From positions 1 to 64,000 of the forward strand of contig NZ_JAUCMN010000005.1 of the NCBI RefSeq assembly GCF_030363035.1: 64,000 nucleotides of DNA, written 5' to 3'. Made by a program: the position numbers and the translations under genes. The notes beneath the pieces were generated by a model. It did not search any database, was not told the DNA's origin, and saw only the letters and a list, made by a program, of their open reading frames with translations. Positions 8,073-16,641 of the stretch are shown here, in pieces (within the stretch, counting starts at the first letter, position 1; each line of letters begins with the position of its first letter). Source of the DNA: Curtobacterium caseinilyticum. GTDB taxonomy: Bacteria; Actinomycetota; Actinomycetes; Actinomycetales; Microbacteriaceae.

Positions 8073-8375
8073 ATGAAGGCAGTCGTCGGCGACACCGTGA
8101 TCGCGGAGGCCCCGCAGGAGGACCTCGTGCAGATCGAGGGCAACTGGTACTTCCCGCCGTCGAGCGTGAAGCCGGAGTTCTTCTCCGAGAGCGACACGCA
8201 GTACCACTGCCCGTGGAAGGGTGACACGCAGTACTACACGGTCACGGTCGACGGTCAGGCACTGCCGGACCGCGCGTGGTCGTACCCGACGCCCATCCCG
8301 TCCTCGTTCGACCGCGTCGGCAAGGACTACTCCGGCTACTACGCGTTCTGGAAGGACGTCCGCGTCGTCGACTGA
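8073..8375 (+). CDS. DUF427 domain protein
   Basis: This compact 100-residue protein matches DUF427: AVVGDTVIAEA, IEGNWYFPPSSV, STEST-like loop, CPWKGDTQYYTV, and a C-terminal YSGYYAFWKDVRVVD. The family is a beta-tent fold of unknown function, widespread in actinobacteria. An AAGGAG ribosome site precedes the ATG. It is convergent with mntH, with only 17 bp between them. Confidence 0.9.
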   Translation: MKAVVGDTVIAEAPQEDLVQIEGNWYFPPSSVKPEFFSESDTQYHCPWKGDTQYYTVTVDGQALPDRAWSYPTPIPSSFDRVGKDYSGYYAFWKDVRVVD

Positions 8376-8392
8376 CGTCGGTCGGGCCGGGA

Positions 8393-9706
8393 TCACCCGG
8401 CCAGCGTCAGCACCACGAGCGCCACGTTGAGGGCGACGATCACCAACGCGATGACCCCCGCCACGACGCGGGTGGTCATCGCGTTGACGTCTGCACCCAT
8501 GATGCTGCGTCGCGAGGTGTAGACCACGAGCGGGACGATCGCGAACGCGATCCCGAAGCTCAGCACGACCTGGCTGAGCACCAGCAGCGTCGTCGGATCC
8601 GCCCCCACGGCCAGCAGCGCGACCGCGGGCAGGAGCGTCACGAGTCGGCGCACCACGAGCGGGACCCGCACGTGCAGCAGTCCGTGCATGATCTCCGCGC
8701 CGGCCATGCAGCCGACCGACGTCGAGGCGAGGCCGGACGCGAGCAGTCCCACCGAGAACAGGACGCCGACGACGGGGCCGACGTTCGCCTCGATCGTGGC
8801 CTGCGCGCCGGGGATCGTGTCGGTGCCGGCGACCCCGGGCAGCGTCGCGGCAGCGAGCACGAGCATGCAGACGTTCACCCCTCCGGCGACGACGAGTGCG
8901 AGGCCGACGTCCCAGCGCGTCGCGACGAGGACCCGGCGTCGCTCCGGTCCCGCGGGCACGTCCCCGTGGCGGTCGCGGGCGAGGGCCGAGTGCAGGTACA
9001 CCGCGTGCGGCATGACGGTCGCGCCGAGCATCGACGCCGCGAGCAGCACGGACTGCGAGTCCTCGAAGCGGGGGACCAGGCCGCCGACGAGCTCGCCGGG
9101 AGACACCTGCGCGAACAGCAGTCCTGCGCAGAAGCCGACGGTCAGGATCGCGAGCATCGTCGTGACGACCGCCTCGAACGTCCGGGTGCCACGGCGGCTG
9201 TGCAGCAGCAGGATCGCCATCGAGACCACCCCGGTGAGCACGCCGCCGGCGACCAGCGGCAGCCCGAAGAGCAGGTGCAGTGCGAGTGCGCCGCCGATGA
9301 CCTCGGCGACGTCGGTGGCCGCGGCGACGATCTCGGCCTGCGCCCAGAACAGCAGTCGGGGCGTCCGCTTCATCCGGAGGCCCAGGTGCTCGGGGAGCGA
9401 CCTGCCGGTGACGACGCCGAGCTTCGCCGACAGGTACTGCACGACGACGGCGCTCGCGTTCGCCGCGACGAGCACCCAGAGCAGCAGGTATCCGTACTGG
9501 GCGCCGGCGGTCAGGTTGGCGGCGACGTTGCCCGGGTCCACGTAGGCGATCGCGGCGACGAAGGCCGGACCGAGGAGTGTGAGGCCGGCCGCGCGCCGCC
9601 GAGGGTCGACGGGGCCCGGCCCACCGGGTTCGCCGGCGGTGCCGTCACCGCGTCCCCCTGCAGGGCGACCGGAGCGGGCACGTCGAGCGGCGGCGGTGTC
9701 GGTCAT
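8393..9706 (-). CDS. mntH: Nramp-family divalent metal (Mn/Fe) transporter
   Basis: This 437-residue integral membrane protein probably imports Mn(II) or Fe(II) with protons. The first helix carries the metal-binding DPGN motif (AYVDPGNVAANLTAG), and helix six has the MPH motif (ATVMPHAVYLHSAL). About eleven hydrophobic helices follow a charged cytoplasmic N-terminus of about 35 residues. A symmetrical operator-like site lies just upstream, fitting control by an MntR or DtxR type repressor. A CATGCT box 6 nt before the ATG suggests a leaderless mRNA. Confidence 0.92.
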   Translation of the reverse strand: MTDTAAARRARSGRPAGGRGDGTAGEPGGPGPVDPRRRAAGLTLLGPAFVAAIAYVDPGNVAANLTAGAQYGYLLLWVLVAANASAVVVQYLSAKLGVVTGRSLPEHLGLRMKRTPRLLFWAQAEIVAAATDVAEVIGGALALHLLFGLPLVAGGVLTGVVSMAILLLHSRRGTRTFEAVVTTMLAILTVGFCAGLLFAQVSPGELVGGLVPRFEDSQSVLLAASMLGATVMPHAVYLHSALARDRHGDVPAGPERRRVLVATRWDVGLALVVAGGVNVCMLVLAAATLPGVAGTDTIPGAQATIEANVGPVVGVLFSVGLLASGLASTSVGCMAGAEIMHGLLHVRVPLVVRRLVTLLPAVALLAVGADPTTLLVLSQVVLSFGIAFAIVPLVVYTSRRSIMGADVNAMTTRVVAGVIALVIVALNVALVVLTLAG

Positions 9707-9721
9707 GCGACCAGCATGCCA

Positions 9722-9741
9722 GGATTCGGTGCGCCGAATCC
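9722..9741 (-). promoter_or_regulatory. candidate metalloregulator operator of mntH
   Basis: GGATTCGG and CCGAATCC form a perfect 8-bp dyad around TGCG. The site lies 16-35 bp before the mntH start, overlapping where the -35 region of its promoter should be, which suits a repressor. DtxR/MntR binding is inferred from the position and the transporter's role. Confidence 0.5.
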
Positions 9742-9759
9742 ACAGATTCGTTCAGTCGG

Positions 9760-10461
9760 TCAAGCCGCCGCGCGCCGCGCTCGGTGCGCCCGCACCTTCG
9801 CTCGGTTGCCGCACCGCTGCATCGAGCACCAGCGGCGCGTGCCACCGCGCGACGAGTCGTAGAACACCAGCCCGCAGTCCTCGGCGGAACAGCGGCTCAG
9901 CCGGGTCGGCTGGCCGTCTGCCGCCACGTCGTCGAAGCCCACCTCGGTGAACAGCGCCACGGCGTCCCGCGCCACGCTGGACAGCGCCTGTGCCAGACGG
10001 ACCCGGTTCGCGCCCGCCCGACGGCGGCCACCCGGCAGGCTCGGCGGCACGTCGGGCAGTGCCGCGAACAGGTTGACCGTGTCGATGTCGTCCGGTGCGG
10101 GCCGGGTCCGGCCGGTCCCGGCCCGGAGTCCCACGGCGACCGCGGAGCGTGCGGTGGCGTCGGACGAGCCGGCGGGTGCGGGTGCCGCGGCGACCGCGAG
10201 CCGACCGATCGCGGCCCGGAGCGCCCGGGCGTCCTGCAGTTCGCGGGCGGTCGCGCCGACGTCGATCGGCTCGGTGTGGTCGCCGAGCCACTCGTCGAGG
10301 TCGGCGGGGGTCACCAGGAGCTCGCCGAGTCGGGCGCGGGGGCGGCGGGCGTCCGGGTCGTCGGCGAAGCCACCGGTGTGCGCGAAGTCCAGGGCGATCC
10401 GACCGGCGTCGAAGAACCACGACGACCCGCTGTCGGTCCGGATGTGCTGCCCCGTGTGCAT
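9760..10461 (-). CDS. CGNR zinc-finger regulator (ABATE domain)
   Basis: This 233-residue protein has an N-terminal ABATE-like region (WFFDAGRIALDFAHTGG...) and a C-terminal zinc finger with CSAEDCGLVFYD, RRWCS and the signature CGNRAKVRAHRAR. These proteins are thought to be stress-responsive DNA-binding regulators. The middle (about residues 90-140) is Ala/Gly/Pro-rich. The ATG has a TAGCCT box 6 nt upstream. It precedes mntH on the same strand by 53 bp, but no link between them is shown. Confidence 0.88.
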   Translation of the reverse strand: MHTGQHIRTDSGSSWFFDAGRIALDFAHTGGFADDPDARRPRARLGELLVTPADLDEWLGDHTEPIDVGATARELQDARALRAAIGRLAVAAAPAPAGSSDATARSAVAVGLRAGTGRTRPAPDDIDTVNLFAALPDVPPSLPGGRRRAGANRVRLAQALSSVARDAVALFTEVGFDDVAADGQPTRLSRCSAEDCGLVFYDSSRGGTRRWCSMQRCGNRAKVRAHRARRAAA

Positions 10462-10508
10462 CCGTCCAGGCTAACGGCTCCCCGGCGCGCCTCCCCGCGC
10501 CCTGTGGA

Positions 10509-11060
10509 TCATGCGGTAGCTGCGCGCCGCTCCCACGTGATGAGGTTCCGGCCGTCGAACCGTCGGCTGCACCGCGCGCACGCCAGCGGTCGCGTGGGGG
10601 TGCGGTACCGGACGTGCTCGTGGCCGGCCGGGCAGCTGCCGACCCACGGGGCCAGCTCGGACGCGATCGGTCCGTCGTACAGGCGGGACCCGGTGTAGCC
10701 GATGCCCGCTGCGGTCCGCCGCCACACGGGCCCGTGCCCGGCCCGCGGACCGGCGAGGGCGTGGGCGACCTCGTGGAGCAGGACCTGCTCGACGTCGTCG
10801 TCGCTCACCCGGGCGGCGATGTGCCGGCTCACCGTGATGCGTCGGCGGGCGAAGTCGCACTGCCCGGCTCGGGTCTTGGCGTGGTCGAAGGCGAACGTCC
10901 ACCCACCGGGACCGAGGTGCGCGGCCAGCAGGTGCTCCGCGCGCGCCCTGACCCGCTCGAGCGTCGCCCCCGCGGCAGGGCGGGGAGCCTCCGCGGCAGG
11001 GCCGGACGCCCGCGTGGACGGCCCCGACGCGGCCTGCGCCGCCGCCGACCGTTCCGTCAC
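10509..11060 (-). CDS. SprT-like zinc metallopeptidase domain protein
   Basis: This 183-residue protein has the SprT fold signature: active-site HEVAH at residues 96-100, HGPVWRR downstream as a likely third ligand region, and a C-terminal zinc ribbon (CPAGHEHVRYRT...LACARCSRRF). SprT-like enzymes in eukaryotes repair DNA-protein crosslinks, and the bacterial role is unknown. Its GTG start overlaps the stop of the TPR gene by 4 bp (11057-11060), so the two are translationally coupled. Confidence 0.87.
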   Translation of the reverse strand: MTERSAAAQAASGPSTRASGPAAEAPRPAAGATLERVRARAEHLLAAHLGPGGWTFAFDHAKTRAGQCDFARRRITVSRHIAARVSDDDVEQVLLHEVAHALAGPRAGHGPVWRRTAAGIGYTGSRLYDGPIASELAPWVGSCPAGHEHVRYRTPTRPLACARCSRRFDGRNLITWERRAATA

Positions 11061-11914
11061 GGCAGGTCGGGGTCCGGCTCGTCGCGGGGCGCCTGGCCCT
11101 TCTGCGCGGCCTTCGCGGCGATCCGGCCCCAGATGTCGTCGGCGTCGGTCCGTGCGGCGTCGGGCGCGCCGAGCACCCGGCGGCGGATCGGCGGGACCTG
11201 CTTCACCGGCTCCGCGACCCGGGTGGTCGGCTCGTCGTCCTCGGCCCGGCGTGCGGCGACCTCGCGCGCCGTGCGGGGCCGGTCGTCGGTGGCCTTCGGC
11301 TGCGAGACCGATGCCCGCAGCGCGGCCTCGACCGCGGTGCGGAGTGCCTCGGTGCGCTCGGAGGGGGCGCCTGCCTGCCGGAAGGCCTGGTACGCCCGCG
11401 AGAGCGCGGAGCGGGCCTCGTCGAACCGGGACAGTTCGAACAGCGACCACCCCTCGAGCTCGGCAGCGGCACCCTCGAGCTCCGGCCACTCCTCGGTCCG
11501 GGCGGTGTCGCGTGCCATGGCGGCCTCGGTCGCGGCACGCTCGTGGCGGCCCAGGTCGTGCAGCACGTGGGCGCGACGGATGCGTGCGGCGACCTTGTCC
11601 GAGCGCTCGCCGGTGAACATCGTCAGGCGGAACACCTCTTCGGCGACGACGAGCGACTCGTCGAGGCGGCCCAGCAGGCGGAGCAGTTCGGCCCGCTCGG
11701 CGAGCGCGTCCGTGCTCCGGCTCTGACCGAGGTCGCGGAGTCGCTGCTGCACGGCGTCGGCGTCCACGGCCGGGCGCAGGCTGATCGGCGCGAAGGTGCT
11801 CCCCGGGCTGACACCGGCGGTCACCGGAGCAGGACTGCCCGGTGCGGCGTGACGGGGTTCCCGGGCGCGGTCGACGCGGTCGGGCTGCTGGCGGTCATCG
11901 GGCGGGAGGGACAT
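11057..11914 (-). CDS. tetratricopeptide-like helical repeat protein
   Basis: This 285-residue soluble protein has a Pro/Ala-rich N-terminus of about 50 residues, then repeated helix pairs of TPR type (ALAERAELLRLLGRLDESLVVAEEVF, AARIRRAHVLHDLGRHERAATEAA, AAELEGWSLFELSRFDEARSALSRAY). The last 80 residues are charged and probably disordered. It should be a protein-binding scaffold, and its partner may be the coupled SprT-like protein. TACCCT lies 7 nt before the ATG, so the start is probably leaderless. Confidence 0.75.
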   Translation of the reverse strand: MSLPPDDRQQPDRVDRAREPRHAAPGSPAPVTAGVSPGSTFAPISLRPAVDADAVQQRLRDLGQSRSTDALAERAELLRLLGRLDESLVVAEEVFRLTMFTGERSDKVAARIRRAHVLHDLGRHERAATEAAMARDTARTEEWPELEGAAAELEGWSLFELSRFDEARSALSRAYQAFRQAGAPSERTEALRTAVEAALRASVSQPKATDDRPRTAREVAARRAEDDEPTTRVAEPVKQVPPIRRRVLGAPDAARTDADDIWGRIAAKAAQKGQAPRDEPDPDLP

Positions 11915-11985
11915 CGGTTCGAGGGTAACCGCGGCCCGCCGTGAGCGAGCGGTGCCACGCGCACGGGGGGTCCGAGAACGCGGGA

Positions 11986-12015
11986 CGGCCCGTCCCGCAC
12001 CAGCGGGACGGGCCG
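11986..12015 (-). terminator. terminator hairpin
   Basis: A perfect 13-bp GC-rich stem (11986-11998 with 12003-12015) and a 4-nt loop sit 19 bp beyond the stop of the minus-strand membrane protein gene. Confidence 0.75.
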
Positions 12016-12033
12016 ACGGTCGAGGCCTGGTGG

Positions 12034-12768
12034 TCAGTTGCTCCCGGCGATCGCGGACGTCACGGCGACGCTCACGGCGATGAAGGTCGCGAAGGTGGCG
12101 ACGACGGCGAGGATGATGGCGAGGACGCCCCAGACGCGCCCGCGGCCCGCGACCGCGGCGATGATGCCCTGCACGAGGGCCCAGAGACCGAGCACCGCCG
12201 CGATGAGGACGACGATCGCGCCGCCGCCGAACTGGCTCAGGGCGGACGGGTCGTTCATGAGCTGCTGCTGCAGCTGTTCCTGCTGCTCCACCGAACCGCC
12301 GCCGTTCCGCGCCATCTCCGCGAACGCAGCGTTGCCCGCGAGCGCGGCGCCCATCACGGCACCACCGACGACACCGAGCACGAGCGACAGGACCCCGAGC
12401 GCGAACGCGACGAGGCCGACGGTCTTCTTCTTGCGCTTGGGCTCCTCGTAGGACTGCCACGCCGGGCTGCCGGCGCTCGCGGGTGCGGACGACGCCGCGT
12501 ACGGCTGGTGCGACCCCTGGTGCTCGCCCCACGTCGGGGAGTCCTGGTGGCCGTCGCGCTGGCCGTACCGGTCGGGCTGGTCGCCGTGCTGCTGCTGGCC
12601 GTCCTGCTGCTCGCCGTACCGGGGCTGCTGGCCGTACTGCGGTGCCGCGCCGGGCTGGTCGACGCGCTCGCCGTAGCGAGGTGCGTCGGAGCGGTCGTGC
12701 TGCGGTGCGCTGCCCCAGACCGGTGCGTCGCCGGTCCGGTCCTCGTTGCGCCGGTCGTCGTTCGTCAT
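12034..12768 (-). CDS. Gln/Tyr-rich membrane protein, DUF4190-like
   Basis: This 244-residue protein has a hydrophilic N-terminal half rich in Gln, Tyr, Gly and Asp with repeated RYG(E/Q) and QYGQQ units, probably disordered. A KRKKK stretch is followed by a paired hydrophobic segment and two further membrane helices, the DUF4190-like layout. A helix-breaking Gln-rich loop (VEQQEQLQQQL) separates them. No enzymatic motif is seen. A GAGGGAG site precedes the ATG. Confidence 0.7.
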   Translation of the reverse strand: MTNDDRRNEDRTGDAPVWGSAPQHDRSDAPRYGERVDQPGAAPQYGQQPRYGEQQDGQQQHGDQPDRYGQRDGHQDSPTWGEHQGSHQPYAASSAPASAGSPAWQSYEEPKRKKKTVGLVAFALGVLSLVLGVVGGAVMGAALAGNAAFAEMARNGGGSVEQQEQLQQQLMNDPSALSQFGGGAIVVLIAAVLGLWALVQGIIAAVAGRGRVWGVLAIILAVVATFATFIAVSVAVTSAIAGSN

Positions 12769-12879
12769 CAGGGGACTCCCTCGGTCGGTCGCGCAGGTGC
12801 GCGGTCGTTGTCCCCCATCTTGGCAGCCGGGGGACCGGTGCGTTCAGGGGCGCGCGTCCGTCACGTCACCCACCGACGC

Positions 12880-12920
12880 GACGGGAGGCGCGGTGCCGGA
12901 CCTGCGCCGTGCCTCCCGTC
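12880..12920 (-). terminator. GGGAGGC-family hairpin after the spermidine-synthase-like gene
   Basis: The arms GACGGGAGGC and GCCTCCCGTC enclose an inner CGG/CCG pair and a loop. It lies 30 bp beyond the stop of the minus-strand gene ending at 12951. It shares the GGGAGGC arms with hairpins at 25079, 41137 and 48049. Confidence 0.65.
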
Positions 12921-12950
12921 CGCCCCGTGGACGCGACGCGGCCCGCGCCG

Positions 12951-13793
12951 TCAGCCGCCGAAGACGCTGCGGTTCGGCTCCGGGGACGCGACCGCGGTCG
13001 CGTCCGTCACGATCGGCGCACCCGCCGTGAACGCGCGCAGTTCCTGCCCGTGCACGACCTTGGCGGGCATCGGGTCGGACGAGTACCGCCGGGGCATGTC
13101 CGCCACCGGCAGGTCCGCCTTCGACCCGAGCAGCACGATGTTCCCGAAGCGCCGGCCCTTGAGCATCCCGGTGTCGGCGACAGCGGCGACCGAAGGCAGG
13201 ACGGCCTGCAGCGTCGAGGCCTGCCCGCGGGCGAAGGCCAGGCCGGCCCCGTCCGCGACGTTCACGGCGACGATGCCGGTGGGGGAGAGGAACTCGGTGA
13301 CCGAGCGGTAGAACTCGACGCTCGTCACGTGCGCGGGGATCTGCGACCCGCCGAAGACGTCGACGACCACCAGGTCCACCGTGCCCCGCAGGCCGTTCGG
13401 GAGCTTGCCGAGGACCTCGCGGGCGTCGCCGTACCGGACCCGGATCGAGGCGCCGCGGGGGAAGGGCAGGACCTCGCGGACGTGCTCGACCAGGTCGCGC
13501 TCGAGCTCGACGACCTGCTGCCGCGACCCCGGCCGGGTCACCGCGACGTAGCGGGGCAGCGTCAGGGCACCGGCGCCGAGGTGCAGCGCCGTGATCGGTC
13601 CCTCGGGCAGCAGGTCGATCGCGTGCCCGATCCGCCGGATGTACTCGAAGGCCAGGTGCGTCGGGTCCTCGAGGTCGACGTGCGACTGCGGGGTGCCGTC
13701 GACCACGAGCGTGAAGGAGCCGGGGCGGTGCCGGTCCGGCTCCACGGACGCCCAGCCCGCACCGATCCGGAACCCGTCGAACGCGTCAGCCAT
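12951..13793 (-). CDS. spermidine/spermine synthase-like methyltransferase-fold protein
   Basis: This 280-residue protein has a Rossmann core with LHLGAGALTLPRYVA (cofactor loop), QQVVELERDLVEHV (acidic strand end), YGDAREVL and VDVFGGSQIPAHVTSVEFY. These match spermidine-synthase-like proteins of actinobacteria that are often not true polyamine synthases. The GGGDG signature of real spermidine synthase is replaced by GAG, so aminopropyl transfer is doubtful. It is divergent from the membrane protein gene at 13926. Confidence 0.75.
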   Translation of the reverse strand: MADAFDGFRIGAGWASVEPDRHRPGSFTLVVDGTPQSHVDLEDPTHLAFEYIRRIGHAIDLLPEGPITALHLGAGALTLPRYVAVTRPGSRQQVVELERDLVEHVREVLPFPRGASIRVRYGDAREVLGKLPNGLRGTVDLVVVDVFGGSQIPAHVTSVEFYRSVTEFLSPTGIVAVNVADGAGLAFARGQASTLQAVLPSVAAVADTGMLKGRRFGNIVLLGSKADLPVADMPRRYSSDPMPAKVVHGQELRAFTAGAPIVTDATAVASPEPNRSVFGG

Positions 13794-13830
13794 GCCCCCA
13801 TGGAACACCACCGACGATCCCCACCCGGAC

Positions 13831-13848
13831 CACCACCCGTGGGTGGTG
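13831..13848. promoter_or_regulatory. candidate operator between divergent genes
   Basis: CACCACCC and GGGTGGTG form a perfect 8-bp dyad with a 2-nt centre. It lies 38 bp from the start of the minus-strand gene and 78 bp from the plus-strand gene, so a single regulator could act on both. No regulator is identified. Confidence 0.4.
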
Positions 13849-13925
13849 TGGCCGCATCCGCCCGGTCGTGAGGCTGGGAGCACCGGTCGGGGACCCCCGC
13901 CGGACAGCGTCCAGGAAGGCACACC

Positions 13926-14426
13926 GTGACCGCTCAACTCCTCGCGAACACCGTCGTCGGCATCGTCCTGGTCGGGTTCCTGGCCTGGCGCCAGGCGACC
14001 TGGCGGGCACTCGACCCCGCCCGGGTGTGGCGGGCGCCGCTCGTGCTCGGCGTCGTCGGCGTCGTGGTGCTCGCGGAGTCGGTGGCCGCCGTCACGACGC
14101 TCGACGTGCTCTTCCTCGGCATCGAGGCCCTGGCGGCCGTGGCCGCCGGCCTCGCGATGGGCGCGATGACCCGCTTCCGCACGACCGCGACGCCGGACGA
14201 CCACGGCCGGGTGCTGCAGGCCCGGACGGGCTGGGCGGGCGCCGGGCTCTGGGTCCTGCTCATCGTCGTCCGCATCGGGCTCGACGTCGTCGGCGGACAC
14301 CTCGGGACGCACCTGCTCACGTCGACCGGCGTGGTCCTGCTCGTCCTGGCGCTCAACCGGGCCGCCCGTGCCCTCGTCGTCGACCAGCGGATCCCGCACA
14401 CCGCGCGCGGCATGATGGTCCGGTGA
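13926..14426 (+). CDS. integral membrane protein, unknown
   Basis: This 166-residue protein has about five hydrophobic helices: an N-terminal one followed by WRQATWRALDPARVWRAP, two near residues 40-80, and two near 100-145. The layout (WR...R..PL, RTG/AGLWVLLIVVRIGLD) resembles CcdC/DUF1453-like proteins, but this is tentative. The GTG start has GGAAGG 9 nt upstream. Its stop overlaps the histidine kinase start by 4 bp, so it may form part of the sensory unit. Confidence 0.6.
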   Translation: MTAQLLANTVVGIVLVGFLAWRQATWRALDPARVWRAPLVLGVVGVVVLAESVAAVTTLDVLFLGIEALAAVAAGLAMGAMTRFRTTATPDDHGRVLQARTGWAGAGLWVLLIVVRIGLDVVGGHLGTHLLTSTGVVLLVLALNRAARALVVDQRIPHTARGMMVR

Positions 14427-15613
14427 CCACCGGCCCGGACCCGACGAGCACCGCCGCGGCGTGGGACGGTCCCGTCCCGCGGCGGTCGGGCTCCGCGACG
14501 ACCCGTGCGCTGAACGCGTTCGGCATCGCCGCGGTCACCTACTGGTTCGTGCGGAACGGCCTCACGGACGGGGCGCCCGCCTGGGTCTGGCTGGTCGGCA
14601 CCCTGGCACTCGCCGCGTGGGCGATCCGGGTCGCGGCCCGCACCGAGCGCGTGCTCTTCGCCGCCGCGTGGGTGATGGTCGTCGCCGGCGCGGCGGTCGT
14701 CGTACCGACCGCCGCGGTGACGGTGGCCGTCCCGTTCGTGGGCGTCGTGGTGATCGGTGCGGGGCGACGTCAGCCCGTCTGGGCCGGTCCGGTCGCCGCC
14801 ACCGTCGCGCTCGTGGTCGTCGCGGCGACCGCCGCCGCCTCGGGAGCGCCGGTCGGCCTCGTCCTCGGAGGCGGCGCCGGCCCGCTCCTGGCCGCAGTGG
14901 TCGGGTTCAGTCGTCGGCAGTTCCGGATCGCCGAGGAGCGCACCCGCCAGGCCGTGGCCGAGCAGCAGCGTGCCGAGCTCCTGGCCGACCGCTCGCGCGC
15001 CGCCCGCGAGGTCCACGACGTCCTCGCCCACTCCCTCGGCGGCCTCGTGCTCCAGCTCGACGCGGTCGAGGCCCTGCTCGAGGCCGGTCGGGTCGACGAG
15101 GCGACGCGTCGCGCGGGCGAGGCCCGAGCGCTCGCGGCGACCGGACTGGCCGATGCTCGCCGCGCCGTGCACGCCCTGCGCGACGACACGGCTCCGCCCA
15201 CCCTCACGCAGCCGGGTGACCTGGTCGGCCTGGTCGCCGCGCACCGGTCGTTCGGCGGGTCCGTCACCACCCACGGAGACGCGGCACTCACCACCGTCGA
15301 CGCGGCCCACCGCCGGGTCGTGGTCGCGGCCGTCCGGGAGGCACTGAGCAACGCCCGCAGGCACGCCCCCGGTCGCCGCGTGGTGCTGTCCGTCGACCGG
15401 GCGGACTCCGCCGTGCACGTCACCGTGGCCAACCCGCTCGACCGGTCCGGCCACGCGCGTGCCGGTGCGGACGGCCGCGCCGGGGCGGTCGGCCACGGAC
15501 TCGTGGGCATGCGGGAGCGCTTCGCGGAGCTCGACGACGGGTCCTCCGTCACGGCCGGCAAGGTCGACGACGCCTTCGTCGTCGCGATGCGGGTGCCGGA
15601 GGCCACGTCGTGA
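14423..15613 (+). CDS. sensor histidine kinase, NarL/DesK type
   Basis: This 396-residue membrane sensor has four to six hydrophobic helices (residues about 30-160), a HisKA_3 dimerisation helix with the phosphoacceptor His198 in REVHDVLAHSLGG, and a HATPase domain with EALSNARRHAPG (N box) and GHGLVGMRERFAEL (G region). No extracellular sensor domain is seen, so the signal may be read in the membrane. The GTG start overlaps the previous stop by 4 bp and its own stop overlaps the regulator start by 4 bp. Confidence 0.92.
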   Translation: MTTGPDPTSTAAAWDGPVPRRSGSATTRALNAFGIAAVTYWFVRNGLTDGAPAWVWLVGTLALAAWAIRVAARTERVLFAAAWVMVVAGAAVVVPTAAVTVAVPFVGVVVIGAGRRQPVWAGPVAATVALVVVAATAAASGAPVGLVLGGGAGPLLAAVVGFSRRQFRIAEERTRQAVAEQQRAELLADRSRAAREVHDVLAHSLGGLVLQLDAVEALLEAGRVDEATRRAGEARALAATGLADARRAVHALRDDTAPPTLTQPGDLVGLVAAHRSFGGSVTTHGDAALTTVDAAHRRVVVAAVREALSNARRHAPGRRVVLSVDRADSAVHVTVANPLDRSGHARAGADGRAGAVGHGLVGMRERFAELDDGSSVTAGKVDDAFVVAMRVPEATS

Positions 15614-16248
15614 CGATCCGGGTGCTCGTGGTCGACGACCAGGCGATCGTGCGGGACGGTCTGGTGACGGTGCTGTCGCTCGTGCCGGACCTCGAGGTCG
15701 TCGGCGAGGCCACCGACGGCGCCGAGGCGATCGCGATGGTCGCCGTCGACCCGCCGGACGTCGTGCTCATGGACCTGCGGATGCCGGGCACCGACGGCCC
15801 GACGGCCACCGCCACCATCACGGCGGCGCACCCCGACGTCGCCGTCCTCGTGCTCACCACCTACGCCGACGACGACTCGATCGTGGGTGCGCTCCGCGCG
15901 GGTGCGCGCGGGTACCTGACGAAGGACGCCGGGCGCGCCGAGCTCGCCACGGCCGTGCGCGCGGTCGCCTCCGGGCAGGCCACCTTCGACGCCGGCGTCG
16001 GCGCGCGGCTGGTCGCCCGGCTCGGTGACGCCCCGGCTCCGGCTCCGCTGTCGGTGCGGGACCGCTTCCCGGGGCTCACGCCGCGCGAGGCCGACGTGCT
16101 CGAGCGGGTCGCGGACGGCCGGACGAACCCGGAGATCGCCGCCGAGCTCTTCCTGACGGTGCCGACCGTGAAGTCGTACGTGAACCAGGTGTTCGCGAAG
16201 CTCGGCGTCCGCACGCGCGCCGAGGCAGTCGCCCTCGTCCTGCGCTGA
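15610..16248 (+). CDS. NarL/LuxR family response regulator
   Basis: This 212-residue regulator has a receiver domain with acidic pair Asp9-Asp10, phosphoacceptor Asp55 (VLMDLRMPG), the Thr in LTTY and the Lys of GYLTKDAG. The C-terminal LuxR helix-turn-helix reads LTPREADVLERVADGRTNPEIA...VKSYVNQVFAKLGV. It should be phosphorylated by the kinase encoded just upstream. Its targets are unknown. The next gene on the same strand is 394 bp away. Confidence 0.93.
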   Translation: MTIRVLVVDDQAIVRDGLVTVLSLVPDLEVVGEATDGAEAIAMVAVDPPDVVLMDLRMPGTDGPTATATITAAHPDVAVLVLTTYADDDSIVGALRAGARGYLTKDAGRAELATAVRAVASGQATFDAGVGARLVARLGDAPAPAPLSVRDRFPGLTPREADVLERVADGRTNPEIAAELFLTVPTVKSYVNQVFAKLGVRTRAEAVALVLR

Positions 16249-16641
16249 CCCCCGCGACACACCGCGGCCCCGTCGGTCTGCCCACCGGGTCGTGTTGCCC
16301 GTCCTGCGACGCGGATCCCGTGACCCGGCCACACCGGGCGCTGCGGTCGCGACCAGCCGACGCCAAGCCTGGTCACGTACCGTTCACCGCGTCGTCACCC
16401 GACAGGTGTCGGACACGGTGCCGCCCCGGCGCCGGTGTCCCCGGTCGCCGGTGACCACGACGTGGACCGGACCGGCCCCGCGCGACCCCCACCGCGCCCG
16501 GGCGGACCGAGCGTCGTCGGCGAGCCGCGTGCCCGCCGCCCTCCGACGTGCGACGGCGCACGCACCACACGCGTGCGCCGACCCCGCGACCGAGGTCCGG
16601 CGGCACGTGGAACGACCACGACTCCGACCAGGAGACCCGCC
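16249..16641. other. gene-free interval
   Basis: I see no credible gene here. A perfect dyad CCGACAGGTGTCGG lies at 16399-16412, and a TACCGT box lies at 16378-16383 without a -35. These could be the promoter and operator region of the membrane protein gene at 16642. Confidence 0.35.
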
